Below are positions 11,201-23,645 of a DNA stretch of 64,000 bases, piece by piece. Positions within the stretch are counted from its first letter, which is position 1; each line of letters begins with the position of its first letter. Position numbers and translations under genes: made by a program. The notes beneath the pieces are model-generated. The model saw only the letters and a program-made list of their open reading frames with translations, was not told where the DNA came from and did not search any database. The stretch is from Gossypium raimondii (lineage: Eukaryota; Streptophyta; Magnoliopsida; Malvales; Malvaceae): the NCBI RefSeq assembly GCF_025698545.1, contig NC_068566.1:47781192-47845191 (forward strand), given 5' to 3'.

Positions 11201-14089
11201 TTCATTAAATCGATAAAGCATGTAAAAAACAAAGAGCGCGAACTAAACCCAAGCCGGCAAGTTTACTCAATATATATCCTTTCCTAAGTCCCCTCATTTT
11301 CACCCTATTGAAACAACTTATCAATGATAAAAGTAGGACAAGAAAAACATTAGACAAGCGACAATTTCTTTAATTCCCCTTACGGAGTTAAAATTTAATT
11401 ATCAATGTATTAAGTAATCACCCTTATAAAAAGGGATTATTATTAGATGCAGAGGGCTAGGAGAGGACAAAATTTCCACAAGTAAATTTATAATGGTGAC
11501 AAGTGTTTCATTCTTTTAGTTTTAAATTTTAAAATTTATTTAAAATACACTTGTTATCATTTTAAGAGTGCCAATGGATTTTTATCCTTTCAGCACCAAA
11601 TAATTATCCTATAATAAATCCCTTTTAGATTTTTTTAAGATGTAAATTTTATTTACTTGATTCATTTTCACTATATTTATTTACAAAATAATGGAAATAT
11701 AATCAATTTAAAAATATATTAAAATACTATAAGATTAAATTCAAAGTATATTATATTTGATGTAAAATAAAGGATTTTAAACTTATATTTATTTCAATTT
11801 TATGTTAAATTTGAGATGCCTTCATAAAATTATTTTTATTTAAAATAAATTAATTACCATGATTTAGAATGTTTAATGAAAATTAATTTAAAAGAAAAGA
11901 AATAAATTTGTTATACTATTATAATAAAATAAAAAATATAATAACCCAACCCGAGATCCGACTCAAAATACCCATGATTCAAGTAATTCTAGACACTCCA
12001 TTTGAGGGGCTTCCACTCTGTTTTTTGAAGGAGAACATCATCCTCTCCGATCTTGACCTTTATCGATACCATATATCAACAAAATTATGAAATAAAAACT
12101 AAATTCATCTTAAATTCAATTAAAATATTTAAGAGGTAGTTGCATAAAAAGAAATAAAAGAGACTACAAAAGAAAATATTCATTTCATCCACAAAAAAAA
12201 AATCATATGTGATTATTAAATATTCAACCATAAATTCTAGTTATAAGGTGGGGAGCATGAAAATAGTAGATAGATTGTGCAATTTAAGGTATATATCCGT
12301 ACATTATGCTCATCATCAAAAGTTAAAAATTATATAAACAAATATAAATTTATTGTCGTTCATACAATTTAATTTTTTGAATATTTTATTAAGTTTGCAG
12401 CAATTTTATACATGAAAACAATCATTGTTGGATTTCATAGGTCTTCAAAAGTTGTATAATAAAATCACTTCTTAAATTAATATATATATACAATAAAGCA
12501 TATATATTTATCCTTTCGAAACATACTTTGTTCTAATGAATTGATTGTTTATTGAAAAAAATTTAACCCATTAATTAATTAGTTAACTTAGTATTATAAA
12601 AATTTTATATGACTTATCTAACTTTAAAAAATATATATATAATGTGAAGAGCCCTAATAATTAAGGCGCGTTAAGAGCACATTATGATTAATGGTGAGTA
12701 AAAGGTTAATCAAAGTTTCTTGCTTATCACAATTGTCCCTTTTGGACTTCAAAATGACTTAAAGATTTTGGCACACGAATCTCTAATGTCAAATCCAATT
12801 CTTGGATCCACGTAACCTCAACGCAGAGTATTGTCTACTATTTTTATATTGTTAATTAAGTATTCCCGTGGTTAAATCGTTGCTCGAAGCTTATTAGTCG
12901 ATTTTAAAAAATAAACTTATCAGTTTAATTATTTGAATAAAAAACTTTCAAATAATTTAATAACCATTTTATAATATTTTGAAGTTGAATGACCAAAACT
13001 TAAATACTAAGATGAGAAAACAAATATAGTTTAAGCACTATTTTCATTTAAGCATTCAAGAAATTAAAGATAATATACTCACTCTGTACTCAGTGGTGTG
13101 TAAGCATGTGACAGTAATTTGTTCTTATCAGTAGTGTGTAAGTTGTATAAAAAAATATCACGTGAGATGTAATGATTTAAAATAATTTATGTTAATGAAA
13201 TATAGTTTATATATCCAATTCGATCCAAAAATTTAAATACCAAAATTTAAAAAATTATAATTTAAATATCAATTTATCGTTTAAGCATTAAAAGAATATA
13301 ACATACTCTTTCAAATGTTCTTGAAATGACAATTATACACATATTTTATGCACACTTGCATGTATATATACCCAAATTAACGGTGGGGAAGCTTTCTAAT
13401 TGTGTATAATAATTTATATATATGTTACTTTAGTATACCTAATCCAACGTAAGGGCGTGTTAGCTTAATGGGATTTGCGTTATCGAATTCTATTTGATTA
13501 ATATTTAATTAAAGGGGTGCCTAAGAACACCAAAATTGACCATAAATCAAAATATTCAAAAGGTATGGTTCTAAAGTAGGTGAATTTGTGGTGGGGGTTT
13601 TGCCGATGTGACAAGTTAATTTGACTTGTTATGAACATTTGTTTGTATCTAAGGCTAATCAACTTAACCCAATGGCTAAACAATGTTTTAGTGTGGAAAT
13701 TTCATTGTTATTTTCTTTTCTTCTCCCTTTCTTCTCCCTATCTTTCAAGTGGAAATGGTGTCATTTTGTTGAAGATTGTTTATCTCCAGATAATACCTTC
13801 AATTGTTGGGAGATCAGTTAACTGTTTGATAGATGATATTTTAAAATTTTCTCTTAAAAGAGTTGAACCTCCTCAATAATAAAAGGCGTTTTTTATGACC
13901 ATTCAATTGTGATGGGGCGGCTATTGATTGCCCTGCCTTAAATTGCCCGCATTGTTGGTTTATTATGTCGCATCGTCGCTTTTATAAATAAATGCGAGGT
14001 AACCCTACCGCCAACAAGATGCTTACATGTGGCATCTCATATCTCATACGTAAGCTCTCTCACCTAAATAATGGAAGCATATGCATAAC

Positions 14090-14300
14090 CAAAGGTGAAG
14101 CCAAAAAAATTTCTAAGGGGACAAAGATTGAGTTATACATTTTTGTGAGAGTCAAAATGCATTTTCACCATTGTATTGACATATATCTTTGTAGTTTTTA
14201 GGAAGACTAAATCAATATTTTATCAATTTTAGGGGCTAAATTATAATTTTACCATTTATTTTCTTAAAGTTCTATAAAACTTCAAGGGCTAAAAACATAG
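14090..14300 (+). repeat. Dispersed repeat of unknown class (GAAGCCA...GGGGCTAAA family), copy
   Basis: Contains the phrases GGTGAAGCCA, 'gagagtcaaaatgcattttcaccattgtattgacatatatctttgtagttttt' (in part) and 'aggggctaaattataattttacc' (in part). Diverged copies with the same phrase order occur near 24500-24740, 26700-26835, 28010-28220, 43325-43425, 54195-54450 and 59535-59720. I cannot assign a superfamily. Confidence 0.5.
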
Positions 14301-15689
14301 ACGAATTCAGAGAGGTAGGCAATGGCCTGACCCTCTAAATTTTGTAAAATTTCTTTTAGGCCCTTTCAGTTTTGAATTTTTTTTATTTTAATGTTATATT
14401 AGTGTTTAAAAAAAGACAAATTTATGTTGGCCCCCAAAGTTTTCAATTTTTTTTAAATTTTATTTCTTTTATAGGATTTATAATTTTTAATGACAAATCT
14501 AGTATCATTTTTAGTTTAATTTGGTAAATTATTACAAAATAATATTTACATTTTGGTAAAAATAAAGTTTAATAATTGCAATATCTAAGTATAAATAGTA
14601 TCTAAATATTAATTAGGTAAAATATAAACTTAGATAATTAGAATTTGAGCATATAACTTATTTTATTTTTTCTATATATTGGTCAGACCTACTTTCAATA
14701 TGTATAATTTTATATAAATATTCGATCCCTTATGAACAATTCTGGCTTCACCCCTCCCACCCCGCCCTTGTGCACAGCATTTACTCTCTCTACTATCTAG
14801 TTGACCTTTCTCTCTTCTCATAATCTCAGCCTCGCTTCACAACGGCTCTCTACCCTTTAAAGATGAACTGTCTTTCAAATTTCACCTTCGTCAGTCCCTT
14901 CCTCTGTTGATTCCTATTATCAACAAAAACTAACAATTATAATAAATGATTTTATCGTCACTGCTATTTTTAATTCCATCAAAATTAATTTGAACATGAA
15001 CCCAAGAACACCTTCAAAACTATAAGCACCTAGTATTGAATTTCATCATTATCTTTCTTCAAATTGGTTTGAACCGTGTGTATATATGCACATAATTTGA
15101 TTAATTAAGTTTTAAAAAAATCGTACAAGGAATTGAAAACAGTGATACGAGGTTGTGAACTGGAGATTTTAAAGTACTGTACTGCAACTCAGAATATATA
15201 GTCCAGAGAAAATGAAAGCTATGTTGAATACTGTTCACATTGATAAATTATTAATATATTTGTCAAATCCTAATTTCAAATAATCTTATTATTGATGTTA
15301 TGTCTTGTCTCCTATCACTAATACTTTTAAATTTTTCATTATTTGAGAATTTTTTTAAAAATCCATATTCATTGACTAATGAAACTTTTCAACAATTTTC
15401 TTGATTAAGACATGACATTAATAATTACAAAATTTATTGTTTTTTCAATGTGAAATTAATGTATTTTTATATTGTTTTATGATCTATAAATATTAAAATT
15501 TTTAGAATTTATTTTAAATTTTATAATTTTTATGAGGGTTAAAATGTAAAAATTTTATCGTAAGTTTAAAATTTTATAATTTAAAAAATTAAATTACAAT
15601 TTTATCATTTTAGGAGGTTAAAGTGCAATAAGATCATGTATTAATTTATAATTTTGTGGATCTTAGAGGAGCTAAAATACAAATGTTCT

Positions 15690-16010
15690 TGTAAAAATAC
15701 CATAGAAGCTGGTGTACTAGAAGTTAGATTACATTTTAGCCCTTCTACTCAAATAATGAGCAAATTAGTCTATATATGTTACATCGAAGAGTAAATTGAT
15801 CATTCTGTTAAAAGTTTCATCGACTTCTACTATTCAAAATTGGTCCTTTATGTCAGCATGAGATACACGTGACACGCCACATGTAATTATCTAGTTATTC
15901 TATCAGTCTCGTCAATTATTAATAATAAAAATGAGTAAAAAATTTTAAGAAAAAAAATCAATTTACTTTTTAATCTAACGTGTAAATACCAATTTACTTA
16001 TTTTTAAATA
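15690..16010. mobile_element. GGTAAAAGTACC-family MITE, truncated copy
   Basis: Left end GTAAAAATACCATAGAAGC resembles the family terminus. The middle carries the shared phrases 'ttctactcaaataatgagcaaattag', 'gcatgagatacacgtgaca' and 'atgtaattatctagttatt' (in part). The right terminus is lost near 16010. Confidence 0.6.
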
Positions 16011-18547
16011 AAATTAACAAAATATTTACTAATAAAATACCTCCCACACTATACTTAAAAATATAACACTTCAATAAATTAATCTCTTCAAACACTAGTA
16101 AAACCTTCAAAATTGTGTCACATTCTTGCAACTCATAAATTTAAATTAAATTAAACTTAGATGGACATGGTAATTTCAGTGATGCAGTGAGAGAAGATTT
16201 GATTTGATGGACAGATTGAGGGAATACTGAGAGAGAGAGAAGGGGGGGGTGGATACATAGAGATTGCAAATGGCAGTGCCCAGGGCCAGGGGCATATGAA
16301 TTTGTGAAAAAGAGTGAACAAGAACCAAGAAGCTAAGGAAAGGTGAAAGCCTGGTTAAAAGGGAGGTGTGATGGAAGAAGAGAGATCACGTGCGGTCACT
16401 GAGGGTTGTGAAGGTCACCGTATAGGTGTCTCTTTCATCGGGAATTGCTCTTTCTTTCTTTTCTTCTCCTTGAATTCCGGGGAAGACTGAGAGAAAAAGT
16501 GAAAACCAAACCCAATATCCCTGCACTTCACTGCACTGCAATTTACCTGCCCCCACCATTACATCACCCCTACCCATTCTAACTTTCACCTCTCTAAACC
16601 TTATCTTAACCTATGTTAACTCCATTTCAAACTTAAAACAAAAATGATTTCAACAAATAGCACGATTTGAACTCCAAGTAATTTGACTTGTAACAACACA
16701 ACCTAAGAATCAAATGATTAAAATCCTAAAATATGAAAATACCGAAAAGAATATTCACTCCAACATTTCATCTCATCATGAGTTATTTTACATCCAAAGG
16801 AGTCTAAATCGAAAACTAATTTTATTTGTCTATTTGACATGTCCATAAATTAAATTTTGGATTTTTTAATTTTAGATTAGTGAATTTAATACCAACTTTC
16901 ATGTAAGCCACAATCTAATGGATTTTTTTTTTGGCATGTTGTTGGTTGCGGGTTTTTACAATATTTTTATTTTTATTTTAGTCTATAGTATCATAATTTT
17001 TGTTTTGTTCATTCTATTTTTCTAAAAATAATAGTGTTTTTTATTTTTTATTTCTAGTCATATTTTTTGTGCATATATTTGATTTATCAAGGTACGAATG
17101 TTGTCAAATTTATTGAGAAATCTTCTCGAAGTGCCTTATTATAATAGAGCACAAATGATATTGCTTGTAAAATTGGAATCCAATACGAGGATGATAAGCC
17201 ATCTAAGATTTGACCTTTTATGCATCATTGATGCAGTGGTTATCTTGGCAATAGTTTCTTGGTTATCTAGAGTTCTTTATCAGGTAAGACTGATGATAGT
17301 CGAATTAGGATGTAATTTTCAACAGTTTTGCCAATATGATGCTTCTCTGGTTGTTTTTGAATTTTTCTAATGTTGTGGTTACTATCTGTTTATCTTTCTC
17401 TTTTGAGGGATTATTCTACAAATATGACATTTGTTTATCAATTTTATGCCGAGCCTCCATATATAAAATTCATAAATATTCATCTTAATAATATTATCTT
17501 TAAAATTTAAATATATTTTTACCGTGAGCCTATAAGTAAATTTGGAAGACTAGCCTTGATTTGAACTAATTACCATTGTACTTTTTGTACACAAACGAAG
17601 GCCAAAACCCTCTAAAGCAAACAAAGATGGGGAGAGCGGATTCTATTGACATGTGATGGAGACATTGAAGGATTTGGAAAGCAGAATTGGTGGATTTTTC
17701 AAGGACAGATCCACTAATCTAATCTCATCAATACCCCCCCCCCACAAACAAGGTCGAGACTTTTTTGGCTTTTTCTTCTTCCTCTTTCTCAATACAAAAG
17801 CAAAAATGTGGGTAAATTACTATTGGCTATAGCCTATATGCTCTCTCAAATATACAAAATGGACATCTCCCCCATTATTACGCCCGTGAGAGATGCCGCC
17901 AGCTACTCTTCCATTGCATGCGGCTTTCCTATCATTCTTGCTTGTCTCTTGGTGTGCTTGTTTCATCGCCCAATTCATAATTTCGATATTGGATTACATC
18001 TATTTAATGAGCTTATTATAGTGAAATACAGTGTGATTGTTTTAAATCAATGATAGAAATAAAAAATGAAAAAAATACTTATTTATGTTTATGTCATGTA
18101 GGATTTGCATTAAAAATTTTAAATTTACCTTTTAACTAATTTAACCAGTTTCAGTACTAAAAAAAAAAGAGATATGCTTATTTCCAGAGAAAACAAATGT
18201 ATTTGATAACCGATTTAATAGATTCTAGGTTACCAAGACAATTTTCTAGTTTCGATGTAGCTTAATTACAATCTCTTCATTTCTATTTTTAACCACATTT
18301 GTTGATTTAAAATGAATCTCATGGGATCCTATTGTAATATGCTCTCACATAAGATGTTATCATTACGTTGAGTTATGATATTCTTAAATAAAAATGTAAC
18401 GTTTTAATACTATTTTCTCCATTCACAATACTCGATTCCAAAACCTTACTATTCATTATCCAAATAATGTTATTTGCAATTGCAAGACACAATGAAATGA
18501 TGTGCCATATATTATGTACTTATTGACATCAATATTAAATACAATTT

Positions 18548-19309
18548 AGGGCTAGTTTATTATTAAGGTTGAAAAATGCTTTTAAAAAGTGCGTTAAATA
18601 GTGTTTTTTAAATTTTTTATATCATTGATCATTATTGTCAAAAAGTGATTTTGCAAAGATAAGATAACAATTTTAGACATGTAAAATAGAAGACTTAATG
18701 AGGGGATAAAAAAGATAACCTCATGGAAAAGCATTTTTCCAAAAGTCAAAAGCTAAAAATTTTGGCTTTTTGAACTCGGAGGAAGTTGCTACAGGTGGAG
18801 TGTTGAAGGGTCATCATAGCCAGTGGATTCTTGAATTTAATAGAAGGTTGGGGCAGTATTTTGTATTCAATGCTGAATTATGGGATATTATAGATGGATT
18901 GGTTATTTTTCAAAACAAGAAATGGGACAATGTGTCAATTTGGACAGATAGTGTCAAGGTTATACAGTCCATTAAAGAAATATTTACAAGGCTTTTTCAT
19001 TGAACACTTATCAGGCGAATTCAGCAGATTTTGTTAGAAATGGTTCAGTGGGATTTTGTTCATATCCTTAGAGAAGAAAACATGAAAGTTGATAGCATTG
19101 CAAATTTGGTTTTTTACCGGAATGAGGGTTTGCTGAGAATCCGCTGAATATTAGTAGTTTAATGTGATTTTTTTATTGGTATCTTGTACACACACAAAAA
19201 AAATACTAATTTAAAATCAATGTTTGATTTGAAAAGTTACCTCTTTACCAAAAAAATTTATTTAAAATTATAGTTTCTTCTTTTCAACCTTGATAATAAA
19301 CGCACCCTT
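18548..19309. mobile_element. Fold-back element hosting a LINE fragment
   Basis: The left end (18548-18575) GGGCTAGTTTATTATTAAGG and the reverse complement of the right end (19280-19309) GGGTGCGTTTATTATCAAGG match as terminal inverted repeats, continuing into GTTGAAAA on both sides, with about four mismatches in 28. The LINE RNase H fragment at 18770-19203 sits inside. I could not identify a matching target duplication, so the superfamily is open. Confidence 0.5.
18770..19203 (+). pseudogene. LINE RNase H-like domain fragment with poly(A)-like end
   Basis: One frame runs 18770-19147 with a single in-frame TGA at 19001-19003. It reads as the RNase H-like (RVT_3) domain found at the C-terminus of plant non-LTR retrotransposon ORF2: GGVLKGHHSQWILEFNRRLG, then FNAELWDIIDG, IWTDSVKVIQSI, and after the stop LIRRIQQILLEMVQWDFVHI, REENMKVDSIAN. 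The order and spacing are those of the fold; NAELW contains its conserved Glu and TDS its conserved Asp. Coding sense ends at 19147 and an A8 tract follows at 19196-19203, as expected for a 5'-truncated LINE insertion. No reverse transcriptase is present upstream, so it is a dead fragment. Confidence 0.75.
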
Positions 19310-21411
19310 AATTAATTCCTTAAGCTCGCAAAAGCGTATGACCCTTGGTAACTAATTCTAATGCCCTATGAAGACGAAACTCTACTTCGGTTTCATTACA
19401 AAGGATATTGTGGCATCCACATTGTAACCCAAAGTATAGGGTTTAATCAAGAAAAGTAATTATTCTAAGTCCAATATTTATATTATTTTTATGACTAATA
19501 GGGTCAAAGAACAACAATTTGACATTTATATTAGCAATCTTGACTTTTTTTAAAGATCTTTTCACTAACTAAATTGGGACTGAATTGCAATTTTCATAAA
19601 TTTTAAGTTAAAAACATGTTGTCCATATCATTAAAAATTAAAATTAAAATTTTAGTTTTTAATTTAAAAATCCTAATTCAATCATTAAAATTGAAAGTAC
19701 TTTTCACCAAAATTTACTAGTTTAGTTTATTGATTAAATTATCATTAATATATGATTTATGGAAAATAAACATAGTAGGTTGAAAATTTTTATAGAAAAT
19801 GCTAAAGATATTAATGATTAGACTTGGTCTTTTAATAGGAAAAGTAAATTAAAGAATTTAATTTTTATTTTTTATCATAAGGATTAAATCTCAACTTTAT
19901 GAACGTAGAGGATCTGATAGTATATTTTGATTTAAATTTTAGTAATATGAAAAACACCTTTTAACTAGATTTAATAAAGATAATCTCGCAATATTATTAT
20001 AAGAATAATTTTTAAAGAAATCATATCGACGTTGAACCCTTTAAATTACCGGTTCTTAATTCAATGCATTAAACTTTCGATTCAACAATGGCTAAATAAA
20101 AATAAAAATCATAAAATATAGAAAAATAATTAGGTTATACCGCAATGTGAGTGAAAAGAAATGATGTAACAAATTTATAAAAAAATTAAATATAATTTTG
20201 GTTAAAATGAAAAATTGAGCTTTTTTTTTCTTTTTATACATAGCAAAGTTGAGATATTGAATGTTATGATATTTTGGTTCGTACCCATGATTCTCATCAT
20301 TTGTATATATGTATATATATTAAATTTATCAAAATAATAAAAGATATAAATATCCTCAAAATAAGATTTATTTCTTTGTAAAATAAATAAGTTTTGGTAA
20401 TTTAGAACTGAGTTAAAACTCAATTTATAGATGACACCAATTCAATTAAACATAAAATAATAGTGCATAAATAAATTCTAGGATTTGACGACAAAATATA
20501 GGCCAAAACCGAAAAGATCGTTTCATATGGTTCTTTTAGTAGTCTTTTTGTTGTTGTTGTTGTTAAAATATGTTGTTATTAGTCTTTATACTTTTAACAA
20601 TTTTATAAATTCAATCATTCTATATTTTTAATTTAAAAATCTTAATCCGATTATTATTGTTATTAGGAATTTCAGTTTAAATTTATTAATATAACATATT
20701 TATTTCTGGTTAATCAGACATTAAGGTAGCCTAATGAATACATTGAGATGTAAAGTTTGACCGGGAAAGATGAATTATAGTGATGTTGGGACCGCTACAC
20801 AATTCATATGAATTTTCCTAAGTAAATGCTTAATTGCATTGAGTGTTAAGTTGATGAGTTAATTTGTCGTCTTCCCAATTAAATAATAACAATGACTTCT
20901 CGTTAATTTCAATGAAAACATCGAAATCAACCAATGAAGCAACGCCTACGACGTAAAACAAGTAATTAATTTCCCCTTAATCTACGCTCAAATGTGCTTT
21001 AGACCCCACTGGTTATTTGGTTGGTCAAATCAACTTTGATTATTTTAATAATCTTATGACCACTAAATCTTGATTTAATGATGTAATTTCGTATGTAATT
21101 TAATTTGTGGTTCTTCTTCAACCACACACAAAATATTTTTCAATGATTCTTAATTTAATAATCAAGAGTTAATAGGGTTTCAAAAATTTTGAAATATGGT
21201 TTGATTGAGATCTGGATATATTTTGATTGTCAATCTGATCATGTTTTTGTTTTTTTTTTTCTTTTAAGGTATTCATTGGAGCAAGCCTAATATTAATCCT
21301 TCATATTTTGTAGGTCTATTAAGGGAGAAGACGTTGGAGACTCTTGCCATCTCATATAACCCTTGTGGTTTCAATTAGGTGATGTTTTACAATGATTCGA
21401 GAACTTAAAAA

Positions 21412-21726
21412 AGAAGTATAAAATAACATTTAGTCTCTAAACTTCTTAATTTTTTCTAACTTAGCTCCTAAACTATTTTTCATCCACATTAGTATTGAAA
21501 CACGTCAACTTTTCTTAATTTTGATTCTGTGATGATATGGCAAAACTTTATATTTTTTATAAACAAATTTGGTGATTATGTGGCATAATATTAAGCTGCC
21601 ACGTCATCATACGGACAGGAGCTGAGAAAAGTTGCCAAATTCCTAGATTAATGTGGGTCAAAAAAATTTCAAGGACTAAATTAGAAAAAGATAACATGTT
21701 CAAGAACTAAATGTTCACTTTTCCCT
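21412..21726. mobile_element. Fold-back MITE, about 315 bp
   Basis: The left half ('aacatttagtctctaaac...ttagctcctaaac...ccacattag') reappears reverse-complemented in the right half ('aacatttagttcttgaac...tttagtccttgaaa...ccacattaa'). The centre carries 'gctgccacgtcatcat'. The structure is that of a non-autonomous fold-back element; the ends are defined only to within a few bases. Confidence 0.6.
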
Positions 21727-22039
21727 AGAAGTAATTATTTATCAGTGGTGAAGCTTTTTCTTTGATTTTTTTTTTCACATTATAAGTGTCTTTCTTTTTA
21801 TATTTTTGATTAAGATTGGGATAATTTAAAAGCCTAATCCTTGGATTTCTTTTTGTTTGTCCAATCATTATACGATGAGCACAAAATAAAATAATAAAAG
21901 ATAATTAAACCTTAATAGTGCAGACTATTGGATCTTGCCGCTACAAAGTAACATTCTCTTCTTCTTTTTCCTTCTCATTTTAAGATAATTAATTTAATAT
22001 AATTACTATATATAGAATTATAGATGTTGGTTTAATTAT

Positions 22040-22740
22040 TTCTCTCTTTTTCAAAAAAATATTATTATAAATATAAAATAAATAAATTGAGAGGTAAATT
22101 GTATAATAAATATATAATTTATATATCATTATGTTAAAAATATTTTAATTAATAACTCATTTATTTATATATATAAAAATTAATTTTGATTTTATAATAT
22201 TAGAATTTATCATACTCACAATGTAGATGAAAAATAATGATATTTGAAATAACTATTTGATTTTATAATATTAGAAATCGCTATACCCAAAATGTAAGTG
22301 AAGAAAATAAATATTTAATATATAAAAATTATATAAAGAAAAATATATCAAAAAATTAGTTAAAAATAAAATATATTTAACATAATGATAAATATAAAAA
22401 TATATAATTTCATTATATAATTACATATTTATTAATTTATTTATATAAATAGAGGAGTTATTAATTGAAATATTTTTAACATCATGATATATATACTATA
22501 TATTTTATTATATAATTACATATTTATTATTTTATTTATAAAATATTTCAAATATCATTGTTTTTTATCTAAATTGTGGGTATGATAAATTCTAATATTA
22601 TAAAATCAAAATTATTTTTATTATATATAATTAAAGGATTTATTAATTAAAATATTTTTAAGATGATGATATATATAATATTTGTTATTATATAATCACA
22701 TATTTATTGTTTTATTTATATAAGTAAAAGAGTTATTAAC
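22040..22740. repeat. AT-rich block of nested inverted and direct repeats
   Basis: An arm at about 22175-22248 (containing 'tagaatttatcatactcaca') recurs as its reverse complement at about 22541-22613 ('tgtgggtatgataaattcta'). A partial direct copy of the arm follows at 22255-22300. A further segment with 'gagttattaattgaaatatt' near 22453 recurs directly near 22635. No coding sense is seen. It may be a decayed fold-back element duplicated in place. Confidence 0.6.
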
Positions 22741-22774
22741 TAAAATTAAAAAAAATTTAAAACTATAAAAAATA

Positions 22775-22903
22775 CAAATGTGAGTAGGAGAAGGATCAAA
22801 CTCGAGACTTAAGGACAGAACTACTGACATCTAATCAAGGAAAACGCTTCCTGCAATCATTTTCCAACATCAACTGAAAACACTTATTGCAGGAAGCGTT
22901 TTC
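22775..22903 (-). repeat. tRNA-like segment beside a perfect 18-bp hairpin
   Basis: On the minus strand 22775-22840 reads like an internal pol III promoter: a TTAGATGTCAGTAG A-box-like stretch and GAGTTTGATCC as B box. Directly next to it, GAAAACGCTTCCTGCAAT (22840-22857) is matched exactly by its reverse complement at 22886-22903 across a 28-nt loop, with further partial pairing inside (TTTTC with GAAAA). It could be a small SINE-like or MITE-like unit or a hairpin RNA locus; the sequence alone does not decide. Confidence 0.45.
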
Positions 22904-23503
22904 TATTTCTCTCTCCAAAATCGGTCTATCTCTCTAAATATAAAAAAGAAGGGCTTAAATCGCTAATGATTTTGTAAAAAGTTTATCTAATTTACCCTTA
23001 ATTAAGGAGTCCACTTTACAAAGTAACAATTGCTTCATTGGGTTGTATAGTAATTATATATAATGCTATTAATTTTGTAACCATATTATTAGTCATGTAA
23101 CGATTTTGAAGTCAAATATTAAACAAATGTCGTGGGATTCCAAAAGGATGTTTCATGAAATATTATGATATTGAAAATGAAGGATGTGATGTTTATATTA
23201 TTAATAAATCAATTTTAAAATGCCAATTATTAGATTGATCCAATGTTGGGTTTGGATCTCACTAAATCTTTTCACTACATATTGTAAAATACTAAGTTGT
23301 TTATATTGATATTAATTTTTATTTTTTTAGGAACTAAAATAAATGAGAAGTGATTTAAAAGGGTGTGGAAAGATATCTATTAATAAGAAGAGGTAGTATT
23401 CGACATAATGATTGTGTATTTTTATTTATTTTATAAGTAGTTTTAAAAATAGATATGTTTTTTATTGTGGAGTTTAAAACTCTCCTCATGGTGCATTAAA
23501 TAT

Positions 23504-23645
23504 TATTAAGTCTTAGCTCAATTGACATCGACATTATTACCAAAGTAGGAGGATGTGGGTTCAAATTTGTTAAAATGCATTACATTACCCTTCTACTTAA
23601 GAATTGGAGATAAATTATAGGTACTTTTTAAGTATTCTATTAAAA
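23504..23645 (+). mobile_element. tRNA-derived SINE-like repeat, copy 2
   Basis: Reads TAAGTCTTAGCTCAATTGAC (A-box region), then 'attaccaaagtaggaggatg', B box GTGGGTTCAAATTTG near 23555-23569, then 'cattacccttctacttaag'. Same order as the other five copies; the body is diverged toward the 3' end. Confidence 0.6.

Larger units (their letters stand above)
7954..18547. other. Long gene-free intergenic region with repeat debris
   Basis: No gene is supported over about 10.6 kb. It holds a possible MITE (8104-8275), a GC-richer patch (9655-9775), copies of the dispersed 'AAGCCA...GGGGCTAAA' repeat (14090-14300 and nearby), a truncated GGTAAAAGTACC MITE (15690-16010), a GC-richer unique-looking island (16190-16610) and another at 17600-17970 with a run of ten C. 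The remainder (8.3-9.4, 9.8-13.9, 16.7-17.5 and 18.0-18.5 kb) is AT-rich sequence with no recognisable feature. Confidence 0.5.

Noticed and set aside
13621..13879. Two overlapping short frames on the plus strand
   Set aside because: Low-complexity Phe/Leu/Ser-rich translations with no family features; typical of AT-rich intergenic DNA.
16386..16589. 67-codon minus-strand frame in the GC-richer island
   Set aside because: No domain, no ATG context support and no continuation; more likely a non-coding region.
16190..18000. Conserved miRNA precursor
   Set aside because: I compared the GC-richer stretches by eye with the common conserved plant miRNA sequences I remember and saw no match with an opposing arm.
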